Of a stretch of 64,000 nucleotides of DNA, positions 13,117 to 19,712 are shown piece after piece; within the stretch, counting starts at the first letter, position 1; each line of letters starts with the position of its first letter. The translations under genes were made by a program, and so were the position numbers. The DNA comes from Halomonas ventosae. Lineage in GTDB: Bacteria > Pseudomonadota > Gammaproteobacteria > Pseudomonadales > Halomonadaceae. The notes beneath the pieces are model-generated. The model had not been told where the DNA came from. It did no database searches and saw nothing but the letters and a program-made list of their open reading frames with translations. The stretch is taken from the NCBI RefSeq assembly GCF_004361885.1, contig NZ_SNWH01000003.1, positions 124,001 through 188,000 on the forward strand. Reading direction: 5' to 3'.

Positions 13117-13417
13117 GTAAGACTCCTTCTTCTTAACGTCATACCGGAATGACAGAACCTTCGTCACCCGGCGTTCCAAGTAATGACCCAAGCGAAGCGG
13201 TCCCCGACTCGCTTCCTGCACCTGCCAAGAAAGCACGGAAGTGACTTCCCAACCAGTACAGCACGCAGATGGACGTATCATTGGGGCGTATATCCGCCAT
13301 CTGAGTGACTCGACAAGCTTGGCCCAGGGGCCGAAAGGTTGCAATCCATGTCATCAATGTATAGTGCGCTACCACACAAGAGAATGCCAGAACTCTTGCC
13401 GCGACCAACTTAGGGTC
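13117..13417 (-). promoter_or_regulatory. 301-base intergenic region upstream of the OmpA-like gene
   Basis: No credible gene. On the minus strand TATACAT (around 13358-13364) could serve as a -10, but I see no convincing -35 at the right spacing. The stretch should contain the promoter of the OmpA-like lipoprotein and the end of the DUF2489 transcript. Confidence 0.35.
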
Positions 13418-13885
13418 TCAATGCAGGTTCTCCGGCCAGCCACGACGAAACTCCACTACCGCCGCCGCAGCCTTGAGCACTGGCTCACGGAACTCCTCTT
13501 CAACGGTCAGGCGCTCACGATCCTCTCGGGCCCGGTCACGAGGATCGAGTGCCTGACGGGCAGTGTGGGTATGCAGATGGCGGGTGCGGCGATGTACCTC
13601 GTCGAAGGCCTGGAACGCCGGGCGCTCGGTTAGCTTCTCGTCGAGTATCTCGAGCAGCACCTTGCAGCGCCAGCTACCCTCGGTAATATCTACCTGGTCC
13701 TGCGCGAGCGCCGCGGCGACGATCTCGAGATTCTCCAGGCAGTTGTGATGGGCGCGCTGACGCTCTTCCTCGCGGAAGGCCTTGCGGCGCTTAACCTCCT
13801 TACAGAGCGAGAAAGCGTAAGTGCCTAACCCAGCGATAATCGCCAAGGCAAGAGCAAGAAGAATCAGTGCCAGGGTCGTGGTCAT
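13418..13885 (-). CDS. DUF2489-family membrane-anchored protein
   Basis: A 155-residue protein with one N-terminal transmembrane helix (residues 4-24, MTTTLALILLALALAIIAGLG) and a charged helical cytoplasmic part containing CLENLEIVAAALAQDQVDITEGSWRCKVLLE, the hallmark of DUF2489. The start at 13885 is chosen because it begins at the hydrophobic segment and has a purine-rich GGGGGAAG upstream; an in-frame ATG 12 codons earlier (13921) is less likely. Function is unknown. It is divergent from the DASS transporter gene. Confidence 0.75.
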   Translation of the reverse strand: MTTTLALILLALALAIIAGLGTYAFSLCKEVKRRKAFREEERQRAHHNCLENLEIVAAALAQDQVDITEGSWRCKVLLEILDEKLTERPAFQAFDEVHRRTRHLHTHTARQALDPRDRAREDRERLTVEEEFREPVLKAAAAVVEFRRGWPENLH

Positions 13886-13972
13886 GGGGATACTTCCCCC
13901 TTCGGTTCTAGGCATGTACAAACACTATACGCGAATAGAGTAACTCAACAAAATATCACCGACCAAGGAGCG

Positions 13973-15442
13973 ATGATGTCTCACAGCGACGACTCTTACG
14001 ACCAGCCATCGACGACACCACCTCCCTCCATCGCCATGCGCATCGGACTGTGGCTGGGGCCGCTCTGGGTACTGATGACCCTGTTGTTACCCGCCCCGGC
14101 CGGCATGGCCGACTCGGCTTGGGCCTGCGTAGGCCTTGCTCTGCTGATGGCCACCTGGTGGTCCACCGAGGCCATCCCGATCCCTGCCACTTCGCTGCTA
14201 CCGCTGGCCCTGGTGCCCGCGCTGGGGATCGGCAGTATCAAGGAGACAGCCGCCAGTTATGCCAATCCGATCATCTACCTGTTCCTCGGCGGCTTCCTGC
14301 TTGGCATCGCCATGCAGCGCTGGAACCTGCACAAACGCATCGCCCTTCACGTGCTGCGGCTAGTCGGACATCAACCGCGCCAGCAGATCGGCGGCTTCAT
14401 GCTCGCCACGGGCTTTCTCAGCATGTGGGTCTCCAATACGGCAACCGCCATCATGATGTTGCCGATCGGCATGTCGGTGATCAGCCTGCTGGAGGACAGC
14501 GATCCCCAGGAGTTGCGCCGCTATGCCACCGCGCTGCTGCTGGCCATCGCCTATTCCGCCAGCATCGGCGGCGTGGCTACGCTGATCGGTACACCGCCCA
14601 ATGCCCTACTGGCCGGTTACCTGGCCGAAGACCGCGGCATCGATATCGGCTTTGCCCAGTGGATGATAGTCGGTCTGCCGATCAGTGCGGCCATGATGGT
14701 CAGCGCCTGGTGGTGGCTGACCCGGCGCGGCTTCGCCCTGGGGGTCGAGGAGGATAGTGCCGGCATGGTCCGCGACGAACTGGCCAAGCTCGGCCGGACC
14801 AGTGCGCCGGAGCAGCGGGTGGGGATCATCTTCCTGCTCGCAGCGCTGGCCTGGATACTGCGCCCGCTGCTCAATGACGTGGGTCTCGACTGGCTCTCCG
14901 ACACGGGCATCGCCATCATCGCCGGCATCGTGCTGTTCCTGGTACCGGCCGGCCGCGAGCCCGGCGTGCGCCTGATGGACTGGGAGTCGGCGCGCGAGCT
15001 GCCTTGGGGTATCCTGCTGCTGTTCGGTGGAGGCCTGGCACTTGCCGGCACCATCAGTCGCTCGGGCCTGGCGAAGTGGATTGCCGAGCAGTTGGGGGTA
15101 TTCGGTACCTTCCCCCTGCTGGCGATGGTCGGCGTGGTGGTCCTGGTGGTCATCTTCCTCACCGAGGTAACCTCCAATACCGCCACCGCCGCCGCCTTCC
15201 TGCCGCTGCTCGGCGCCTTGGCCCTGTCGCTGGACATCTCGCCGCTGCTGATCACCGTGCCGGCCGCCATCGCCGCCAGTTGCGCCTTCATGATGCCGGT
15301 GGCCACGCCCCCCAATGCTATCGTCTTCGCCACCGGCCACATGCGCATCCAGTCGATGATCCGTGCCGGCTTCATGCTCAATCTGATCAGCACGGTGCTG
15401 GTAACCCTGATGGCCTACTTCCTGATCACCACCCTGTGGTGA
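13973..15442 (+). CDS. DASS/SLC13-family sodium-coupled anion (di/tricarboxylate or sulfate) symporter
   Basis: A 489-residue polytopic membrane protein with about a dozen hydrophobic helices. The two Ser-Asn-Thr motifs that form the substrate/Na+ sites of the DASS family are visible: WVSNTATAIMMLPIG in the N-terminal half and VTSNTATAAAFLPLLG in the C-terminal half. MPVATPPNAIVFATGHM also matches the family. The dicarboxylate versus sulfate specificity cannot be read from sequence here. AAGGAG lies 6 bases before the start (13973 or the next ATG). It appears to be a single-gene unit. Confidence 0.93.
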   Translation: MMSHSDDSYDQPSTTPPPSIAMRIGLWLGPLWVLMTLLLPAPAGMADSAWACVGLALLMATWWSTEAIPIPATSLLPLALVPALGIGSIKETAASYANPIIYLFLGGFLLGIAMQRWNLHKRIALHVLRLVGHQPRQQIGGFMLATGFLSMWVSNTATAIMMLPIGMSVISLLEDSDPQELRRYATALLLAIAYSASIGGVATLIGTPPNALLAGYLAEDRGIDIGFAQWMIVGLPISAAMMVSAWWWLTRRGFALGVEEDSAGMVRDELAKLGRTSAPEQRVGIIFLLAALAWILRPLLNDVGLDWLSDTGIAIIAGIVLFLVPAGREPGVRLMDWESARELPWGILLLFGGGLALAGTISRSGLAKWIAEQLGVFGTFPLLAMVGVVVLVVIFLTEVTSNTATAAAFLPLLGALALSLDISPLLITVPAAIAASCAFMMPVATPPNAIVFATGHMRIQSMIRAGFMLNLISTVLVTLMAYFLITTLW

Positions 15443-15633
15443 TCCGCCGACTCAGCCAATGACGCAGCGGGCCCGGCCCGGAAGTCAGTTCACGACATTA
15501 GATATTGACAGGGAGCAAGCATTACCCATTAGCGCATTGGCTGCGATGCACACGTCAGCATTGATCTTCTACACTTACAATGAACGACGAAAATGTTCCA
15601 GAAGTTCGTCAGTGATTCACAAGGAGATCGACC

Positions 15634-15987
15634 ATGAGCCAGCAAGACACTACCGCCAATCCCACCCTGGCCGCGACCCAGTCGATGATGGAATGGTGGC
15701 AGAAGCAGTTCAGCCAAGGAACCACACCCATGACGCGCATCCAATTGGCCTGGATGCAGAGCATAGCCGAGGCAATGCAGCTAGAAGCCCAGTTCCTGCT
15801 AACACTCGCCGAGAGCGGCCTGAAGATCGCCAAGTGCCTCGAAGGCGAGGCCCCTCGGACACCGGCCGAGATGCAGGAGTGCTACCAGAAGTTGATCAAC
15901 GAGGTTACTGAGGCCCAGATGGAACGCATGAAACAGGCCGCAGAGCTCTCTCACGATTTCCGTCGTCGTGTCTGGGAGGAGATCTGA
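15634..15987 (+). CDS. Small helical protein, phasin-like
   Basis: The 117-residue product is almost entirely amphipathic helix (for example MTRIQLAWMQSIAEAMQLEAQFLLTL), with a Gln/Glu-rich composition resembling phasins that coat polyhydroxyalkanoate granules. The start has AAGGAG 8 bases upstream. There are no catalytic motifs. Halomonads commonly make PHA, which makes a phasin plausible, but no pha gene is nearby and other helical stress or scaffold proteins would look alike. Downstream on the opposite strand lies the lrgAB remnant. Confidence 0.5.
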   Translation: MSQQDTTANPTLAATQSMMEWWQKQFSQGTTPMTRIQLAWMQSIAEAMQLEAQFLLTLAESGLKIAKCLEGEAPRTPAEMQECYQKLINEVTEAQMERMKQAAELSHDFRRRVWEEI

Positions 15988-16001
15988 GCCGAGCATTGTA
16001 G

Positions 16002-16269
16002 TTGCGGTATCGCCAGCCCCACCGTGTCCGGCCCCAAGAGGAAGTGGATAAACTGGGCGCCCTCGAAGTAGGTGCGGTAGTCTATATCCAGCAGCAGCAG
16101 GCCAATCAGCATGGCAATGGAAAGCGTGACCGGGTGCGATCGGCCAGAAATCAGCACTGCTCAACGCCAAGAGCACCATCAACCCCACCCCGGCGGGCAC
16201 GAACAGCAGCGTCAGGGAGCAAAGCAGCCCCGCCCCGTCAGGCGCAGGCTCGCGCATGATCAACGGCAT
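16002..16269 (-). pseudogene. Remnant of an lrgA-lrgB (cidA-cidB) murein hydrolase export regulator pair
   Basis: From the ATG at 16269 a short LrgA-like stretch reads LTLLFVPAGVGLM, then the frame breaks. In another frame, from about 16157, an LrgB-like piece reads TLSIAMLIGLLLLDIDYRTYFEGAQF and IHFLLGPDTVGLAIP before homology ends at about 16002. Intact LrgA and LrgB together need over 1 kb; here only about 270 bases remain. This is a deleted, frameshifted remnant. It abuts tRNA-Pro and the defence island, so its loss may belong to the same rearrangement history. Confidence 0.75.
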
Positions 16270-16482
16270 ATCCACCCTCCTCTCGATCGCCCCTCGGCAA
16301 GCAGGTTCTCGTTGCCAATAGTGTGTGATATAAGCAGCGGGGCTAGAGGCCTCGTCGCGACATCCGGCCAAGCAATTGAAACGGAAGCGCAAAAGGGACT
16401 TTCCATTTGCCCCGCGACGCGCTAGTATACGCCTCGTTCTCGGGAGCCAGGAGCCACAGGCGAGGCACCCCTGAACCGGCAT

Positions 16483-16559
16483 CGGAGCGTGGCGCAGCTT
16501 GGTAGCGCGTTGCAATGGGGTTGCAAAGGTCGCAGGTTCGAATCCTGTCGCTCCGACCA
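16483..16559 (+). tRNA. tRNA-Pro (anticodon GGG)
   Basis: A 77-base cloverleaf with encoded CCA. The acceptor stem CGGAGCG pairs with CGCTCCG before A-CCA, the D-arm is GGCGCAGCTTGGTAGCGC, and the T-arm carries GGTTCGAATCC. The anticodon stem TTGCA/TGCAA closes the loop ATGGGGT, giving anticodon GGG at positions 34-36. A Rho-independent terminator follows at 16573. The BREX island begins 213 bases downstream, so this tRNA marks its right-hand boundary. Confidence 0.96.
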
Positions 16560-16572
16560 GAAACATCAAGAG

Positions 16573-16610
16573 AAACCGCCACTTACGGGTCATGCCGGGT
16601 GGCGGTTTTT
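16573..16610 (+). terminator. Rho-independent terminator of tRNA-Pro
   Basis: AAACCGCCAC (16573-16582) pairs with GTGGCGGTTT (16599-16608) as a 10-bp stem, extended by a T-run to 16610. It lies 14 bases after the tRNA CCA end. Confidence 0.88.
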
Positions 16611-16771
16611 CGTTGTGCTCAACAAAAAACGGCTGGGTTCCGTATGAGTTCCATTAGAGAGCAACAACCAGCGACGTCCCGCGCTCTACCACTCATCCCT
16701 CTCGAAACCCAACAACCCATGAATAAGAGTTACACGGGTTGCGCTACAGGCCATCTGTTGCGGGAAGGACA

Positions 16772-18868
16772 TTACTCCACCCCCAGCGCCTTCACTACCG
16801 CATCCACCGGCTCGGCGTAGAAGCTGGTCTGGAACTTGGTGAACAGTTCGGCAGGAATGGTGGGGATGTCCACAGCGCTAGCCATGGGCAGGGTGACGCG
16901 CTTGCCGCCAGCGTCGAAGGCCACCTGCAGGCACTCGGCCAGGCTCTCCACGGGTTTCAGGCTACCGCCCAGGCTCATGTCGCCCAGCACCACCAACTGG
17001 CTCTGGGTGGGACGGCCCAGCAGCCCGGACGAGAAAGCCACCAGGCTGGCCAGGGCGAGGTCGCGAAGCACGCCGGTGTTCTGCAGGTCGACCACATGCA
17101 GGTGGAAGTCGTGCTCCAGCACCTTGCTGGAGCCACTGATGCGGCTGGCGTTGGCCTTGAAGTAGTCGAAGGCCATCTTGACCTGCTCCTTGGCCGCGGT
17201 TGAGTTCCACAGCTCCGACATGGCCAGTTTGCCGCTGCCGGCGGTGACCTGGAGTTCGATGCGGTAGACCCCGGGCATACCCTTATCGCTGAGGCCGATG
17301 GTGTGCACCACACCGGGCTTGCCGAGCCCCTCGGGGATCAGCCCGCCGCCACCTTGTTCCTTCACCGAGACGAAGTGCTCCTCCAACGTCTCCTTGTCGA
17401 TGTAGCTGAAATGGACGTCGTAGAACTCCATGCCCCCAATCTTCTTGAGCTGCTCCTTCACCCGACGGCGCACCTGCAGGGCGTACTCCAGGCACTGGCG
17501 CACGTCTTCCTTTTCCAGCCCTTGTGAAGAGCCGCCGTGGGGGTAGAGCAGCTTCAGCAGGCCAGAGACGGTCTTGCGCACGGCGATGACGTCGCGCTGG
17601 TTGAGGTTGTCGCCCAAGCGGAAGTGCTGGTCGATGGCATCGGCGAAGCTGCGCTTGCGCATCTCGCGGAAGAACTCGGCCAAGTAGTCGACGATGAAGC
17701 CGTAGCGCTGGGTGAAGAATGACGGCCGCATCTTGGGAATCTCCCAACCCGGGATGTAGGCGTGGAAGCGATCGAAGAAGGCGGCGTCGATCATGGCCTC
17801 GGGGAACGGGGTCAGCAGGTGGCTGGTCTTCACCAGCGACTCGACGCTCTGGTTGATGTTGCCGATGAACACCATGGAGGCGGAGGCTTCCATCTGCTCC
17901 CGCCCGCGGGCGAAGGAGCCGGAGGCCATGTAATCCTTCATGATCTGCACGCCGTCCTTGTCCTTGAACGAGATGCCGGCCACCTCGTCGAAGGCCACCA
18001 GGTCCCACATGCCGACCAGGCCGATACGCCGGGAGCTCATGTTGTAGAACAGATTGGCCACGGTGGTCTGGCCGCCGGAGACCAGGATGCTGTTGGGCGA
18101 GCACTCCTTGTAGATATGGCTCTTGCCGGTGCCGCGGGGACCCAGCTCACAGACGTTGTAGTTGTTCTCCACAAACGGAATCATCCGGGCCAGCAGGTGC
18201 CACTGCACCTCGGCGTCGAGCTCGGCGGGCTCCATGCCGATGGAGCGGATCAGCACCTCGCGCCACTGGTCGGTGGTGAAGCCGCGGCGCCCATCGAATA
18301 GCTCCTCCATGTTCATGTGGGGCATCTGGATCGGCTTGAGCTGGCTGACCCCGAACGGCGAGCCGCGCTGGCCCTCCTCGTGGTAGTAGCTCAGGGTGGC
18401 GATCACCCAGATCCCGCCCACCAGAAGCTTCTCGTGCTCCTTGACGATGCCTGCGGAGATCTCGGCATCCTTGATGCCCAGGTTGCTGAACGCCGCCTCG
18501 TAGCAGTCCTGCTTCTCGTTGAGGCGCACCGTCACCCGGTCGATGACCTTGAAGCTGCCGCGCTCACGGACCAGCGACTTGACCTTCTCGGCCTCGTCGG
18601 GGCGCACGTAGTTGTCGGTGAGGATCGTCTTGACGTTCTTCAGCCCCTCGTCAATCACCTCCGGGTCGTCGGTGGCGCAGTACATGCCGAGCAGGTACTC
18701 CAGCACGTAAACCGGTACGTTGGCGCCTTCCTTGACCCGCTGGGTCAGGTCCTTGCGCACCACCCGCCCGGCGAAGTGGGTGTTGAGCAGGGTGTCGAGG
18801 TCGGCAGGCTCGTCAGAGCTGACGTTGGGGAGCGCTTCCATTCGAGCGGGTTCCATCGGGTTGGTCAT
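16772..18868 (-). CDS. brxL: BREX system Lon-like AAA+ protein BrxL
   Basis: BrxL is the last core gene of type I BREX; homologues form AAA+ assemblies on DNA and are needed for phage exclusion. The 698-residue length fits. Walker A is ELGPRGTGKSHIYKE (GTGKS at 246-250), followed by VAFDEVAGISFKDKDGVQIMK as the Walker B region. The C terminus has the Lon-protease-like fold with VVVLGDMSLGGSLKPVESLAECL and AGGKRVTLPMA. The classical Ser-Lys protease dyad is not obvious, in line with doubts about protease activity in this family. The ATG directly abuts the TAA of the upstream HTH gene (TAAATG), implying translational coupling. It is the distal end of the BREX operon. Confidence 0.93.
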   Translation of the reverse strand: MTNPMEPARMEALPNVSSDEPADLDTLLNTHFAGRVVRKDLTQRVKEGANVPVYVLEYLLGMYCATDDPEVIDEGLKNVKTILTDNYVRPDEAEKVKSLVRERGSFKVIDRVTVRLNEKQDCYEAAFSNLGIKDAEISAGIVKEHEKLLVGGIWVIATLSYYHEEGQRGSPFGVSQLKPIQMPHMNMEELFDGRRGFTTDQWREVLIRSIGMEPAELDAEVQWHLLARMIPFVENNYNVCELGPRGTGKSHIYKECSPNSILVSGGQTTVANLFYNMSSRRIGLVGMWDLVAFDEVAGISFKDKDGVQIMKDYMASGSFARGREQMEASASMVFIGNINQSVESLVKTSHLLTPFPEAMIDAAFFDRFHAYIPGWEIPKMRPSFFTQRYGFIVDYLAEFFREMRKRSFADAIDQHFRLGDNLNQRDVIAVRKTVSGLLKLLYPHGGSSQGLEKEDVRQCLEYALQVRRRVKEQLKKIGGMEFYDVHFSYIDKETLEEHFVSVKEQGGGGLIPEGLGKPGVVHTIGLSDKGMPGVYRIELQVTAGSGKLAMSELWNSTAAKEQVKMAFDYFKANASRISGSSKVLEHDFHLHVVDLQNTGVLRDLALASLVAFSSGLLGRPTQSQLVVLGDMSLGGSLKPVESLAECLQVAFDAGGKRVTLPMASAVDIPTIPAELFTKFQTSFYAEPVDAVVKALGVE

Positions 18869-19396
18869 TTATGACACCAGGGCATCATCGAAGTGGCGGA
18901 TGTGTTCCGCCGGCACCCGGCGGCTTTCACGGGCCACATTGGCCTGCATGCTGGTCTGCGCCACCTCGCGCAAGGCGTCGTCGATCTTCCTGCGCTGATG
19001 GGTCTGGAACCAGTCCAACACCTCGGCCAGGTGCCACAGCGAGGCACGCCCCTCATGCAGCGGCAACGGGAAGGTGGCCAGGTGCGATTGCAGCAACTTG
19101 CGCATGTTCTGGCGAGTGAAATCCAATAGCTCGGCGATATCCGTGACGCCGACCAGGTCGGGCCCCACCTCGATCAGGCGCGCCTCGGGGATGGCGCGCT
19201 TCACATCCGCCATGGCGCTGGTAATCGCCTGCTGAGCCGAGACCGCCTCGCGGGAAAACTCCAGAGCCAAGCGCCCCTTCAGCCCAATGCCGATCAAGGC
19301 ATCGTCACAGCCCGCCTCGAACAGGCGGGATTCTAACGCCTTCATGCCGAGGTCACCGGGAACCGCGAACTTGAGGGTAAAGTCGTAGGTCGTCAT
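18869..19396 (-). CDS. HTH DNA-binding protein paired with a HicA-like gene (candidate antitoxin/regulator)
   Basis: A 175-residue protein. The N-terminal half (residues 1-90, TYDFTLKF..., then EAGCDDALIGIGLKGRLALEFSREA) looks like a small alpha/beta domain. Residues about 95-140 (VGVTDIAELLDFTRQNMRKLL, then GRASLWHLAEVLDWF) form an AlpA/excisionase-type helix-turn-helix. The start at 19396 overlaps the stop of the HicA-like gene by 4 bases (ATGA), and its own stop abuts brxL. The arrangement small toxin-like gene then DNA-binding partner resembles a toxin-antitoxin pair. It is inserted between pglZ and brxL, where standard type I BREX has nothing, and probably binds the palindrome at 19693-19712. 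Confidence 0.7.
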   Translation of the reverse strand: MTTYDFTLKFAVPGDLGMKALESRLFEAGCDDALIGIGLKGRLALEFSREAVSAQQAITSAMADVKRAIPEARLIEVGPDLVGVTDIAELLDFTRQNMRKLLQSHLATFPLPLHEGRASLWHLAEVLDWFQTHQRRKIDDALREVAQTSMQANVARESRRVPAEHIRHFDDALVS

Positions 19397-19656
19397 GTCT
19401 CGTCCTCCTCGGAGGATGTGCCACCCGTGCAGTTGTCGACCACGCGGCGCAGCTGCCGGGCATGATTGGCTGGGTTCTTCGGTGTGCTCCACACGCTGAC
19501 GATGCCGAACTCTCCACAGCGGCACTCACTGTCGTTGTGTGGGCAATACAGCCGGCCCCAGGCATGCCCCGAAGCGAGCTCAACCCGCCAGCCCTGCGCC
19601 TCGGCATGGGCCAGCGCCGCCTCGATGTCCTTCTTGCTGTGTCGTGGGCGGGTCAT
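19393..19656 (-). CDS. HicA-like small protein (candidate toxin)
   Basis: An 87-residue protein. KDIEAALAHAEAQGWRVEL followed by SGHAWGRLYCPH resembles the HicA/double-stranded-RNA-binding-like fold, in which a His at the start of a beta-strand is catalytic; GHAWG could supply it. The Cys-rich segment YCPHNDSECRCGEF is additional and may bind a metal. The start at 19656 has GGAGA about 6 bases upstream; an ATG nine codons earlier (19683) is possible. The stop overlaps the start of the HTH gene (ATGA). A 20-bp palindrome lies 37 bases upstream. RNase activity is inference from fold resemblance only. Confidence 0.65.
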   Translation of the reverse strand: MTRPRHSKKDIEAALAHAEAQGWRVELASGHAWGRLYCPHNDSECRCGEFGIVSVWSTPKNPANHARQLRRVVDNCTGGTSSEEDET

Positions 19657-19692
19657 CGTGTCTCCTGCCAGTAGCTTAGGCATTCGCCGTCA

Positions 19693-19712
19693 AGGTTGTC
19701 AATTGACAACCT
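19693..19712. promoter_or_regulatory. 20-bp perfect palindrome upstream of the HicA-like/HTH pair
   Basis: AGGTTGTCAA and its exact complement meet without a spacer, giving a fully symmetric 20-bp site. It overlaps the last codon of pglZ and lies 37 bases before the HicA-like start. It includes TTGACA on the minus strand, which could be a -35 element. Perfect symmetry at this position is typical of an autoregulatory operator for a toxin-antitoxin pair; the AlpA-like HTH protein is the obvious binder. Confidence 0.7.

Noticed and set aside
16530..16559. tRNA-Pro 3' end as an attachment site for the island
   Set aside because: I looked for a repeat of the tRNA end around 37.8-39 kb and saw none, and there is no integrase gene in the window.
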